NCBI RefSeq assembly: GCF_030463535.1
Contig: NC_132879.1
Span: forward strand, 39,462,597-39,526,596
Direction: 5' to 3'
DNA: 64,000 bases
Source of the DNA: Salminus brasiliensis
Taxonomy: Eukaryota > Chordata > Actinopteri > Characiformes > Bryconidae
The translations under genes and the position numbers were made by a program. Positions 30,207 to 42,232 of the stretch are shown here, piece by piece; positions within the stretch are counted from its first letter, which is position 1; each line of letters opens with the position of its first letter. Below the pieces are notes generated by a model. The model saw only the letters and a program-made list of their open reading frames with translations. It did not search any database and was not told the origin of the DNA.

Positions 30207-33200
30207 GTAAGACTCCATCACATACCTCAGAGTTTAGAAGTATGACCTCAAATAAAAGCAGTTGTACTTGTAAAAGGTGTGACAGTATGACCTGCATTTC
30301 TCAATTTAACAGTATTCAGGAATGAATATAATGGACATAGCTGTGGCTGTAATGCAAAAACAGTTTTTTGAAAGCATCTTGGCACAACCAACAATTCTTA
30401 AATGGTCAAGCAGGCATTACCCTAAAGACTCCCTCAACCATTTAAAATGATTGTGAGTCTAAGATACGGTCCGGAATGTTAATCTTGATTAACACTGCGG
30501 TTATTTTTATTTATGAATTCTTTTTTTTTCCTTGCTAGTGAGGACTGCCTTGTTGAACACACCCACTTACTCAGATCTTTGTTGAGAGACAGACTAAAAA
30601 AGAAGTATCAAAGTCTTGACATCACTGACTATGTTCCAGTGAAACTCCATTTATCCAAAACAAAAGAAATCCAGAATCCAGTGCTTGAAGGCCTGAAAGT
30701 CACTGTAAAGGATTTTCTTAAAGATGAGAATGTAATCGAGTATGATGACCTCTTCAAACCATGTCCTGTCACAAATGAAGATGTCAGGACTGTTTTGATG
30801 AAAGGGATACCTGGGGTGGGTAAAACAACTGCTTTGAAGAGGTTTATGTTAGACTGGGCGGAAGGCAGAACACATCAGGACATCACTTTCGTTCTACCCC
30901 TCAGTCTCACAGAGCTGAGCTCGCTGAGGACAAAGAAATGCAGCTTCATGGAACTTTTAGGGTTGATCTTTCCAGAGCTGATGGACACCGATATTCTGAA
31001 ACATGCCAGAGTCCTCTTTGTGCTGGATGACCTGAAGAGCTGCAGGGTCAAACTGAACTTCTGGCACACAAAATCTTGTGGTGATCCAGCCAGAAGGCTG
31101 ACGCTGAGCGCACTGCTCGTAAACCTTATGAGAGGGAACTTCTTCCCGAAAGCCCAGATCTGGATAGCGTCAAGTTCAGAGGGATCTGATTTCATCCCGT
31201 CTAAATATGTGCAGCGAGTTGTTGAGATTCAAGGCTTGGATGATGTTCAGTGGGAAGAATATGTTAGAAGAGCTGTGCGTGACAGTAATGTAGCTGCAAC
31301 AGCAATCGTCCATGTCAAGTCATCAAATAATCTCTACTTCATGCGTTCTCAGCCAGGCTTTTGTCAGATTGCTGCCACTGTGGTAGAAGAAGTTATCACA
31401 AAGATGTCGAACACGGAGCTACCACTGACTTTAACAGAGATGTACACACATTTCCTACTTATTCAGATGAGAAGAAAAGCTTTAAATGGAAACGCTGAGG
31501 CAAACCACATGAAGACTGATGCTGAGGAGATCCTAAAGTTAGGCAAACTAGCATGGCACACACTTGAGAATGACTATTTGACTGTGTTTAAAGAGGATCT
31601 GAGAAATAATGATATGGCTCCATCATTTGCAGCTGAACTCTCACAGAAATGGCCTGCATTTCTTAAAGAGGAAGAACTAACTCAAGAGAAGGCATATCAC
31701 TTCACCCATCAAAGCACTCAGGCGTACCTTTCTGCATTGTATGTGGCTGTGAATTATGAACCCAGCCAAGGTAATGTGCTCCACTATACACTGGCAGAGA
31801 GAGCAAAACATCTGTTAAAATCAAGTGATGCTCCCCGTGATATGCACAAAAGAGCCGTGGATAAAGCTTTGCAGAGCAAAAAGGGCACATTTGATTCCTT
31901 CCTCATCTTCCTCCTTGGAATATCTGCAGGCCCAAGCTTCAGGGATTTGTCATGTTTTCTTTCTGATTCTTTTAAAAGAGGGAGCTCAGAGACGATTGTC
32001 CCTTACATACTGAAGTTGATTAAGAACAGCTCATCGCTAAACATATCGATTTCTCTTGTCCGGTGTCTTGATGAATTGAATGTGTCTTACACTGTGGGTG
32101 AAAGTAAAAGCCAGACAGACTGTCAGAGAAAAGTACAACAGGACTTCACACCCTCAGAGTGGTCTGCTTTGGCAAAGAACTTGCTAAATTCTGAGGATCA
32201 GCAAAGAATGTTCGATCTCAGGGAGTTTCGTAACCCTGAAATGGCTTTTGTGAGACTGCTCCCAGCTATCAAGAACTCAAGAGTTCTCAAGTAAGTAATA
32301 TTCTTTGAAAGGGATTAGAGGTTCTTTTTGCCTGTCCCATTAGCATATGAGCAGTTGTCTTTGTCTTCTGGAACATTTCTTGACTTCCACTGTTTCTTAA
32401 TGTAGTTTTCTTAATGACTGGAAGCACTTAAATTAACATGTAAAACCTTTGAAAACAAGTTGATAACATTAAAGCTGCATAAACTAATGACAACCAAGTG
32501 ATTGAACTTCTTCAAGCTAATGAGTGATTCTGTCATGTGTTGTATTGTTAGAAAACACAATGTACAAACCATGTATTTTCGTTGGGGACAAAACTAATCT
32601 AAACTACAGCTTTTCTGGATTCTGTTTGAGAAAGTGTGCATTTTGATTAGTTTAGTTAAGTATAGTTGTTTGTATGTTGCAGACAATGGAAAGCTAGAAA
32701 TGTATAATACAACATGTGCATCAGAATCAAATAAATTTAATGTGAAAGAAATCTAAATAAATAGTGTGTTGCATGCTGTCTTATAGTCATATGCATGTCT
32801 TATTAGTCAAAGTGTAAATATGTATTTTCAGTGTTGACTTGCATTGCTAGTGTGTGCCACAAGTTTTTAGATGTTGCTAGTTGCAAAGTCAAGGGGTGCA
32901 AATTTCTGTCTGGCGATTCGATTTAGATTTTTGGGTCACAATCCGATTTAGAAATGTGAAAGGAATGATTTTTCTATTCAAATGGTCCATACATTGTGGT
33001 TTAATTATGTGATTGACAAGATGAAACAACAATGTAAACAATTTTTAGTATAATTTAAAACAATACTTTTAGGTTCCATACTGTCAAATATTTTAGCATC
33101 ATTTTAAATGTATACCAAAAATAGGATTTTGCATAACATTCTGTAACTTAAATTACTAGTATTAGGTTAGCTTTGCTGCCTGTCTTTTTCTTCCCAAAAA

Positions 33201-36200
33201 AAAAAAGAAAAAATCCATCAATGAACAAATAGTTTAAAATATATTAATACAAAAGAAAACAGACTTCAGTCTACCATAGTGCATTAACCTTTAACTGAAA
33301 ATAAAATTCAAGACTTTAAAGTCATAGTTTATCTCTGCCTTTAAGTTTTAAAACGTAGCGCTAGCCTTAAAAATAAAATACATATTTCACAGACTTTTAA
33401 ACCATATTGCATATTTATACGACATACTTTGTGTCCAGCCTATTAACCATACAATTAAACCCCTCGCCTTCAACTGAATAATCCTTTGTGATATAGCTAG
33501 CAGGCGATGGAGTGGGAAATCTTCACAGCCCATTGGGAATTGGCTGGAGATTTGTTGCATTGCTCCAGAGGTCGCTGGTCTGCTGCTTTTGGCCGGTTTT
33601 AAAAACTTCTTTTAGTTTAGGATGATGTGGAGCCAAATGGGCCTGCGCATTTGTCGTATTTCCGAAGTGCATCAACTTAATTTTACACTCCTTGCGAACA
33701 ATTAGGCTCATATCAAGCTCTCTCTTCCCCGGGACGTTGTAGAATCCGAATTGTGCCCAAGCACTGGCTTTTAGCGACGACGGGGCAGGTTGAAGCACGC
33801 TTGCTGTACGGTGGCATAGACGGCCACCTTCTGCGGTGGCCAAATGGACACGTAATGCGGTATGCAATGCGCTTGGGAGTAGGGGGGGAAATAGCGGCAA
33901 AAAATAAAACTTAAACGCATTTGAAATCAATTTTTACAACACCCCTACAAAAGTCACAGTTTGGTTTAGGCTGGTACAACGGGAAAGCAAACTCCACTAA
34001 ATGCACAAACCCATTTGCATTATGGTTTTCTTTCTTTTCGAGTTTGTTCCAGCCTAATGTGGTTTTGTTCCCCCTGAGGTAGTTAGTACAACCTGTATTG
34101 TGTTAACTATTAGAGACAACAAAACTACCATAGCATTACCATAGCATTACTGGTAAAACCTCTGCACTTTCCACAATACTATGAAACATAATGTTTACTT
34201 GCTAATGGCTTAGAGCGGAAAATTTGTGGGATTTTTTTGGTACAAATTGGTTTACACATTACATTAATCAGTTGTAAACGTACTTGTATTTTTCATGCAA
34301 CTGTGTGCTCAGCACAGTAACATCTGTACCATGACGGCACAAATACACGGATCGTTACACCCCTATTGTTAACCCCTGTCTCAAGGATGATGTTGTTTCT
34401 CTGGTTTAGACTCTGTGAATGCACAGATCTGTGCTGGATGTTACTAGCCTCTGCTCTGAGATCACCATCCAACAGCATCAGAGAAATTGACATAGAGCAT
34501 CACTTTATATATAAAAAAGCAATTGATTTGTTATCTGAAGGACTGAAAAGTCCCAACTGCAAAGTGGAGATCCTCAGGTGAGATTTTCTACTAGATTAAA
34601 GTTACTTTTTGTTTTTCTGTGCAAAGTTTGAAGTTAATGAAGTTAGTGCTGTTTTGATTTCATAAACCTTCTAGTAGTTACTGTAGCTTTCAGTTGCCTC
34701 AGTTCTCTGATGCAATATATACCAGCCTGTACACTATTTTGGCTCTGTAGAGGTGCGTTTCTCTACTTAAAAAAGGAAGGTAAAAAAAAGTTAATTTTTG
34801 ATACATACTTCCACTAAATGTATTACCTATATACATATGTTTTTAGAACACCACATTGCCGCTTTTGTGGCAATTCAGAGCCTGACTCTCTGATTTTGGC
34901 TCTTTCATCTAACCCATCACACCTAAGAGAACTGGACTTAAGTAATGCTCACAGCGTTCCTGACAAGGCACAGGAAGATCTGGGGAAATTATTGGTGGAT
35001 CCTGGAGCTCATCTGGAGAAGCTTGTGTAAGTAAAGACATAAAGCATTATACCATATAAGTTTATGTTCTAAACTACCAAGAAGGACACCCGGGTTGTGT
35101 AAGTTCAGTAGTTTTATATCTCTCACTTCTAATTCAGTGTGAAATAATGTATATGGGTGTGCCAATATGGGAATAAGCTAATATTCTGTACTATACTGTG
35201 CATAGCTACCATCAATGCCAGTACATAAACATGTTTTAGAACTTTGGATGAAATCCACCTGGATTAGTAGTACAGAGAAATCTACCATTTACAAATGCAG
35301 TTAAATGAATAAAACACAGGTACAATGGCACAGTAGCCCAGCATCTACTAAACATTCTGCTTTTCTGGTGTACACCACATGCATCATCAGGATAATAAAA
35401 TGAAATATTGGCCAAACTGAATCATTTGTCCAGTGATTTTTTTTAAAGCAATTATCTGATACTGATATGATTACAATATTATGCTACATTCCTATGACAT
35501 ATGTGTAATAAAAAGGATGATGGCCATTCCTAATACTAGGAAATTGTCTAGAAAAAATATTTGGAACAAAGAACTTTCAGAAAGAAACACATGACTGATT
35601 TGACACACATTATGTTCTCTAATTTAATTTTGCAAAGATGGAAAGATTGACATGATCCGTCTGAATGTCTTTTTTCTGTTGATATGTTTGGTCTTCCTCA
35701 GGCTACGCACCCATGGAAGACTCGAAGTAAGCTTCAGCAAGATCTTGGCCACAGCTCTCCATAGCAGCACTTGCAATCTGAAAGAACTAGACTTGAACCA
35801 CGCATACAGCAATTGTGATGACGAGAGTGCAATTTCACTGCTGTCGGCGGGACTGGGAGACCAATGCTGCCAAATTAGGGTCCTGAGGTACATAAATTAG
35901 GATTCTGGGGTAGATACTTCTTATAATTTCCACAGATATTCCAAAAGAACCATAACAGTGTGTGTGGATGTCAAATTGAATGTATAAATGTGAATTGATC
36001 TTCAAAGTGCAGGGCACTCTGATGGTGTAGATGACTGCATTTATATTTTAAGTCATATGTCTGTTTTGCAATAAATGATTTAAACAGAAGCAGTAATAAT
36101 AAAGGATTTTAAAGTGATAACAGTGATAATAAAGGACTAATAAATGATTATCTTATAAAACTGCCAGAAATGCAGATTCTGACTTTTAGTATAGATGTTT

Positions 36201-39200
36201 TAAATATATTCAATCAGAATAATGGTTGGGTGACTTGCTTTGGGTGTAGGTGATTTACTTGCTGAAATGAATAGTTCTGCATTAAAAAAAATGAGCTATT
36301 TTAGTTTAAAGTGGGCTATTCTTTGCTAACATTGCTAACAAATACTGGAGTGTAATCTTTGTAAATACAAGCTTAAAAATGGCTCAACACAGATCCAGAT
36401 CTTCATTTATTGCATGCAAATCAATGTGGTTTAGACTTACTGTAGTTGATCAAAACAAAAAGTTCTCAGCAGAGTTGAATGGGGGTGCAACCAGTTTAAG
36501 TAACCAGAACCAGTTCTACCTCAGCACAATATGTGGTATCATTCTGCAAATCACGGCTCAGTATAAAAGCTGAATTGGACTACTAAATAGCACATTATGT
36601 GGAAGATTTTGTAGATTTAAACATTTAGACTGAAGTCTGTTTGTTTATATGTCTATATGTTTGTTTATGTTTTGTCTGTATAGGTTTTAGCGTTTTGATA
36701 AATCAGCATTTGGGATAAAATGATGTCATTGTTTATCAGCATTTGCCTAGCACCTTTTATTGAAAACTACACTCAAAATGACTGCATTTGTGGTAAATGA
36801 TATGCTATATGTCTGTCCATATTTGTGGACACCTCTTCTAACTTTAAGTTGCTCCCACAGATGTGCAAATGCGCACACACACAGTTTGTCTAGTCCCTGT
36901 AGAGTACTGTCATTAGAATAGGAATCTCTGGAGCAGATAAACATGAACCTAATGCCGGGCGTAAGCTAGGGAGGTCTAAAACCTCCCAAGAGCTATGGAG
37001 CTGTGCTCTCTGGAACGATGGTGCTCCATTGAATATTTTTGATGAGTTGGGCAGTTGAGGATAAGGTGGGGTAGTGATCATCCAACATCCTGACTTCGCT
37101 AATGCTCTTGTTGCTGAATGCAATCAAATCCTTACCCAATATTTCAAACTCACAACAAAATCAGGATAAACTTTAATGACCTTGATTTCAGATGAAACAA
37201 TGAATAAGCAGGTGTCCCAATACTTTTGAACACCCTTTACTACTTTCCAAAACAGTTATTTTTTGCAATTAAAAAAATATAAATGAGAAGTTTAAAATAA
37301 GTTAAAAATAATAATAAGTTAATTAAAAAGAGGGTTGCAGTCTCAGTCCTGTGACATTTAATGACTTTTATCCATCTTCCTTATTTTTTCACTGTCTCTC
37401 CAGACTGGCAGATTGTTCTGTAAGACAAACAGGATTTACTGCACTGGTCTCTGCTTTTTCTTCGAACCCTTCACACCTGAAGGAGCTCGACCTGAGTTAC
37501 AGCACACCTGGACTAGAGGCTTTTCGTCAGCTTTGCTCTTTGCTGGAGGACTCTCATTTCAAACTGGAGACGCTAATACTAAATAAACTGGATTGGTGGG
37601 ACTTCAGAACCCCCATGTTGGCCGTTAGGTTGGTGTGCACACATTCACCAATGCCATTTTAGAGCATATCTCACCACTTAGTGTTACTTCACCATATTTA
37701 TCAGCTGTGAGGGAAGTCAATAAACAATAGGTCTGCCTATAACTGTAACCACCAGTGTGAAAATTATATTAGAGCAGGTCTTAAACACATAAAACACATT
37801 CCTTGCCACTGTCGCTTGCTCAAAAGAGGCTTGGACCCGGATCTCTGTAAAGCTGCTTTGTGACATTTGTTGTTGCTTCTAGTTCCCGATCTAGTCTAGT
37901 ATCTACTGACAGACTTTAATTACAGAATATCTTTTTTCTGCAAACTATTATAACTATAATTTAAATAACTATAAACTAAGTATTAGTTTTTAGGTTTTGT
38001 TGAAATATGGTGTCATACCCCTGAATAAGGAACTTTTTCCCCCACTTCTCCTGTTTTATCAATGAGAAAACCAGGAATCAAATGAGAGCACCCCTTTCTG
38101 GAAGTTTATAGACATAAGTGGGTTCTTATAGTATTCTTTAGTTTTTTAACACAACTTTCAACTTGAAATGTACACAAAACTACATTTCTATTGAGCTGTG
38201 TAGTGTTCCCAGCTCACTCTGCTGCAACATTCGCAAGCCCCTCTGCTTTATTATGTCAAACACCTTATTTCAAATGACTGAATAAAACTAAAGATGTCGT
38301 ATTGGACGAGATCCTCTTGATCCACATAATTCATGGTTAACAGTCATAGCTGCTTGTGCCAACATCTTTATTTGTTATTATGATCTACATAGCTAAATTA
38401 ATTTTTTCCTCTGTTAATGTCCAAGGACAACAACTATTTTGATCTGGTTCTTTGTGTATACCTGGCACAGGATGATTGAGGCATCAAGTTCAACAGTTAG
38501 TAACATTGCGCCTCATTCATAAAACGCAAGCAAAACTAATTTACACGTAAACCGTGCATAAAATCTTTTTAGCGAAAGACCAAATCCATTTAAGCATTCG
38601 TAGTCTTCAGAAGTGAAGACTACAACCAAAATTTACACACAAAGTGTCATTTGATGTGATTCAAGCACTTTAATTTAAGTACGTACGATTTGAGTATCAA
38701 TAATTAATAATAATTGTTCTGTTGGTTGGTCTGCACAAGCAGGCATGTCTGTGATCCATGCAATAACTAGTGGGATAAAATTAAAATAAAACCCTTTAAA
38801 TCTAACCTCTGGATCCTTAAACCTGGCCCTTTAAATAACATTGTCTTCAGGATTAAAACGTTAAAGCTTTGAATGGTGCCTGGGTTTGAAACACTGTAGA
38901 GATTGGTTTTGGGACAGACAGAACAGAAGCAGAAGCGTCAGACAGAAGCTAAAGCAGAAAAGTGTTGGTAGGTCAGACGCTGTATCATTGGTGGGGCAAG
39001 CAGGCAGTGTTGATACTACATATAGCGGGCCGTGACCGTACCCAACTGCATTTGGTTTACTTGCAGTTTGCTCATGTTTCGAGGGGTTTATGAATGAAGG
39101 ACAGATTAGAAAAGCCTAATATATCGTAAAGCGTCATATATATACACAAATTCACATAAGTTGTAACTAAATTATCTTCTGAGTTAATATAGTGTCTCAA

Positions 39201-41508
39201 TTTTAAAACAGTAAAAATAAGGAGTAACTGAAAATATACCTTTCAAAAATATACCTTTTGAAACAAAAAACTAGCATTCTAACCATGTGCTAATATATTA
39301 GCACCAGGCTTACACACTAACCACAAGCTAACATGCTAGTCACCATACCATGATACATACAGTTATGCAAGACATGCTGTCACACAGTCCTGTACATTGG
39401 ATTTAAGAGAATGTCAAGGCTACAGCTTTGATATCCATGTAACATTTTTTGTGTTTATTTTTTAAATGCTGCTGTTGGACAAAGCATTGCTGATCTGGTG
39501 AGTGAAGCTTACAAAGCACTGGCTTCAGCCCTCTGCTCGTCAAACCTCAGAGTGCTGGACCTCAGTATTAACCGCTTGAGAGATTGCTCAGTGGAGTTGC
39601 TGTCAGTTGGACTGGGCCATCCTGCATGCAAACTGGAGGTTCTCAGGTGAGTTCAAAAAGTTACATGGGATCAGCACAGAACTAATAGCTCTGTGTTGAC
39701 CCTTATCAAAGTTATTTAAAGTTATTTAGTTGTCACTATTTGTGATGAGTGTTCTTGAATTGACAAGGAATTCACTTCTCTGTTTAAAATGCAATTTGTC
39801 ACTGATTTTCTTTTTTAAGAATGTCGCAGTGCAAAATCACAGAGGTGGGAGCCGCTACACTTGCAAATGCTCTGTGTCTAAATCCGTCCCACCTGCAAGA
39901 ATTAGACTTGAGCTACAATCCAGTAGAAGGTACTGGCTTTGACCAGCTCAACTCTCTTGTAAAGGATCCAGCATTCAAAATGGAGAAAGTAATGTGAGTA
40001 TGGGGAAGATGTTCTGAAGCTGATAATAAGCAACTGTAGCCTTGAATATTTTAAAGACACTGGCTTATTGTTCTGCTAGGTTTCTGCAAAAAAGTACTGA
40101 TCCTCATTTAAGGTTTTATAATAGATACCTACCCAGTAATTATATCAATTTTTAAATTCATTTGAAATGATCCAATAATAAACATTAAGCAAATTCTTTG
40201 AACCAAAAGTTCTCTTTGCGCTCCTCTGATCTTGGTTTTGTCATTGCCTGGTGGTGGACTCATGAACACTGTGCAACACATTAGCCAGTTTTTTGTGATC
40301 TCCAAGAATATTGTTCAGTTTGCTCTTTGAGTGCTTTTCGCTGGATGACTACTTCTGGCAAAGGTAACAGTACTTCTACACCCAACAGTGGTTTGGTTCA
40401 GCCAACTATTTAGAAATGGCTTTGTAATGTCTTGTAACTTTGTAAATACCAGCAGCTGAGCTGTGCTCTGAAATCTTAGACAGACCAGAGTTTTGATAGT
40501 GAAGGTGTTTTTGAAATAGGACAGGGCCATCCAAACTCACCCCCCAAATGTTTTGAAAGCAAACATGATCTGATCACACATTAGGTCAGATTTAGGCAGA
40601 TATTATTTGGCATTATTGTGCCATACAGAAATGTGATAGATATAAAGTTTCATTGTAGACTGTAAGTCATGGTAGTGTTTGTTGTAATAAAACATTAGTG
40701 AAATTAACAAACAAGGCAATTTTGGAATTGTTTACTAAAAAGTTCTTGTGTATCTCCTACAGTGTAGAGGGGTTTGGAGAACGTCGCAGCATAGAAGAGC
40801 TTCGCCTATGTAGGTGTGCATTTATATGGTTTGTAGTTGTGATCTGAGCCATTAAACATTAACATTATTGTCTCATTTTTCTGCTTAGATGATTGCTCAC
40901 TGACTCTGGACCAGAACACAGCCTCACTGAATGTGCAGGTGTCCAGTGGGGACAAAGAAGCGTGGTACTGCCGTGAACAAAAGCAGCCTCTCCGAGAAAA
41001 CTCTGAGAGGTTTAAAGTGTCCCAAGTGATGTGCCGAGAAGGGCTTGCTGGTCGTCACTTCTGTCAAGTGGAGTGGTTTGGAAGGTTTGCCACTATTGGG
41101 ATGGCCTACAGTGACATGAGTAGGAAGGGATGTTTGTCAGCCTGCACACCAGGATACAACAAGAAGTCCTGGGCAATTTCAGTCAGCACACCCTATCCGT
41201 TAATGCAGGCACTTCATGATGGTGTGAAAACTCGAATTCCCGATCGCTCACCCTGGAGAGTCGGGTTGTATCTCGATTGGTCTGCAGGCATTCTGTCCTT
41301 CTATGACATCACACAAGACGAGGCTGAACTCATCCACACATTTTATGCCAAGTTTACCAGGCCACTCTACCTGGTGTTTCACATTTCTTCTGGGATACGC
41401 CTGCTGCCGCCAAACCCTGGCCCCGTCTGCTGCCATGATCACGATCCCTGGGGTATGTTACGAGGTTTTAAAGAGTGTAAGGGCTGCAATGGATCAAAAG
41501 CAGGATAA
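30175..41508 (+). CDS. NLR gene 2: FISNA-NACHT-LRR-B30.2 receptor, tandem paralogue of gene 1
   Basis: Proposed exons are 30175-30206, 30539-32290, 34410-34577, 34847-35026, 35702-35887, 37404-37628, 39479-39646, 39820-39993, 40763-40809 and 40889-41508: 3552 bases, 1183 codons plus TAA, all phases closed. The order and lengths match gene 1 except that the microexon is lost. The ATP loop is canonical (GIPGVGKTT, residues 100-108), while Walker B again reads [13 protein letters not shown] exon 5 lacks the acceptor AG, so real transcripts may skip it (1127 codons) or use an AG six bases inside it. The NACHT core is nearly identical to gene 1 despite diverged introns. Function inferred from family: cytosolic innate immune sensor or regulator. 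Functional status of this copy is less certain than that of gene 1 because of the splice site. Confidence 0.82.
30539..32290 (+). CDS. NLR gene 2 FISNA-NACHT exon
   Basis: 584 codons. Walker A GIPGVGKTT at 30804-30830; FMLDWAEG follows. Winged-helix motif [15 protein letters not shown]. From about 30688 to 32012 it differs from gene 1 at only a dozen or so positions in the last 1.15 kb of that span, whereas the first 150 and last 270 bases are clearly diverged, including small indels (for example the extra TDCQ). The donor is gtaagt after CTCAA. Confidence 0.95.
32890..33947 (-). mobile_element. Decayed hAT-like element in an intron of NLR gene 2
   Basis: The ends aaggggtgcaaatt and the complement of caacacccct share the aggggtg start typical of many hAT relics. 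A BED-finger remnant lies on the minus strand inside. No clear 8-bp target duplication. The gene 1 intron lacks it. Confidence 0.55.
33613..33765 (-). pseudogene. BED zinc-finger remnant of a hAT transposase
   Basis: Reads SAWAQFGFYNVPGKRE ... KECKIKLMHFGNTTNAQAHL ... HHP. The GNTTN-x-x-AHL-x-x-HHP pattern identifies a BED finger. The first cysteine of the C-x2-C pair is degraded (RKEC). Upstream and downstream codons are unrelated, so no functional protein is expected. Confidence 0.7.
34410..34577 (+). CDS. NLR gene 2 LRR exon 1
   Basis: 56 codons, acceptor ctctggtttag, donor gtgaga. Identical to gene 1 for [20 protein letters not shown], then a divergent centre (EHHFIYKKAIDL) and a shared [10 protein letters not shown] end. 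Confidence 0.92.
34847..35026 (+). CDS. NLR gene 2 LRR exon 2
   Basis: 60 codons, acceptor atgtttttag, donor gtaagt. Core [18 protein letters not shown], tail GAHLEKLV. Confidence 0.92.
35702..35887 (+). CDS. NLR gene 2 LRR exon 3
   Basis: 62 codons, acceptor ggtcttcctcag, donor gtacat (weaker than gtaaag in gene 1). Core CNLKELDLNHAYSN then LLSAGLGDQCCQIRVLR. Confidence 0.9.
36805..37240. mobile_element. MITE, mariner-like non-autonomous repeat
   Basis: Starts near tatttgtggacacctcttct and ends near gtgtcccaatacttttgaac. Related copies lie at 45380-45850 and 61870-62080 (shared gtattgg, gctccacagctcaatgctgg and ggcattatgccaat blocks in either orientation). No coding content. Confidence 0.65.
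37404..37628 (+). CDS. NLR gene 2 LRR exon 4 (long)
   Basis: 75 codons, acceptor ctgtctctccag, donor gttggt (a weakened version of gttagt in gene 1). [20 protein letters not shown] and [13 protein letters not shown] are shared with gene 1; the tail reads WWDFRTPMLAV. Confidence 0.88.
37785..37875 (+). mobile_element. L2-type LINE 3' tail fragment
   Basis: ccttgccactgtcgcttgct and gtaaagctgctttgtgacat are the conserved 3' end of fish L2-like LINEs. A longer copy is at 55905-56130. Confidence 0.55.
38067..38113 (+). pseudogene. Decayed counterpart of the gene 1 microexon
   Basis: gaaaaccag and gagcacccc align with the gene 1 microexon at 17846-17884. The acceptor, spacing (extra bases) and donor (acataa in place of gtaaat) are lost. 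Confidence 0.5.
38505..39105. mobile_element. Probable MITE in an intron of NLR gene 2
   Basis: cctcattcataaaacg near 38513 and tttatgaatgaagg near 39088 are inverted ends (ccttcattcataaa on the complement). The interior is noncoding. It has no counterpart in gene 1. Confidence 0.5.
39479..39646 (+). CDS. NLR gene 2 LRR exon 5 with mutated splice acceptor
   Basis: 56 open codons aligned to gene 1 19987-20154 ([20 protein letters not shown], then [11 protein letters not shown]). The base before the exon is G instead of A: ctgctgttgg here versus gctgctgttag in gene 1. The nearest in-frame AG is six bases inside (ggacaaag at 39483-39484). The donor gtgagt is intact. The exon has a symmetric phase and length divisible by three, so skipping leaves the frame intact. 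Confidence 0.75.
39820..39993 (+). CDS. NLR gene 2 LRR exon 6
   Basis: 58 codons, acceptor tcttttttaag, donor gtgagt. Core [20 protein letters not shown], end AFKMEKVM. Confidence 0.92.
40763..40809 (+). CDS. NLR gene 2 linker exon
   Basis: 47 bases, acceptor tatctcctacag, donor gtaggt; differs from gene 1 by a few bases (EELRLY versus EELCRY). Confidence 0.85.
40889..41508 (+). CDS. NLR gene 2 PRY-SPRY (B30.2) exon
   Basis: 206 codons. The PRY segment differs from gene 1 (AWYCREQKQPLRENSERF instead of the longer HYQPYHF... version). From [19 protein letters not shown] onward the exon is about 98% identical to gene 1 by eye. Similarity to gene 1 ends about 16 bases after the TAA. Confidence 0.95.
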
Positions 41509-41811
41509 ATATCACCAATAATGGCCACATGCTTGTCAGAGACATATGCAGTGTCTATAAAGTTATTCACCCCACCATTCACCCACCATATATTGGATGG
41601 TTTCCCTCTTTGTTGCTTTAAAACAGTGTGTGCAGAATTATTAGGCAAGTTGTATTTGAGAGGAATCTTTTTTTTCAACCCAAAAGACAGATAAATATCA
41701 AGGCTTAATATTTTTGGAAGTTGGAGTGTTTTTTTTTTTTAGATTTGGTTATCTTAGGAGGATATCTGTTTGTGCAGGTAACTATTACTGTGCAGAATTA
41801 TTAGACAACTT

Positions 41812-41817
41812 AATAAA
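41812..41817 (+). terminator. AATAAA available to NLR gene 2, inside the Tc1 element
   Basis: The first canonical plus-strand polyadenylation hexamer after the gene 2 stop that I see, 304 bases downstream and within transposon sequence. The gene 1 signal is not conserved here. Use is inferred. Confidence 0.35.
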
Positions 41818-41949
41818 AACAAATATATACCCATCTCACTTGTTTATTTTCACCAATATAATTTCAACCAATATAACACAATTTAGAAATAAACATTTCT
41901 GACATTCAAAAACAAAACCAAAAACAAATCAGTGACCAATATAGCCACC

Positions 41950-42232
41950 TTTCTTTAAAGGTGCACGTATTTGTCACTGTACAGTGAAATGTGTCCTCCG
42001 CATTTAACCCATCTGGTAGTGAACACACACTCACATGTGTTAGGGGCAGTGAGTACACACACACACACACACACCCAGAGCTGTGGGCAGCCAACTCCAG
42101 CGCCCGGGGAGCAGAGAGGGTAAAGGGCCTTGCTCAAGGACCCAACAGTGGCAGCTTGCCGAGTCCGGGAATCGAACCCACAACCCTGTTATCGATATCC
42201 CGGTGCTCTAACCGCTGAGCCACCACTGCCCC
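41950..42232 (-). mobile_element. tRNA-derived SINE nested in the Tc1 element
   Basis: Minus-strand head has a complete box A (tggctcagcggttagagc) and box B (gggttcgattccc), then the same body as 7621-7910, with a CA/GT run inside. It is the better-preserved copy of the two. Confidence 0.88.

Noticed and set aside
33523-33930. 135-codon minus-strand ORF as a host zinc-finger gene
   Set aside because: Only the BED-like part is recognisable; it has lost a metal ligand and sits in a hAT-like element within an intron.
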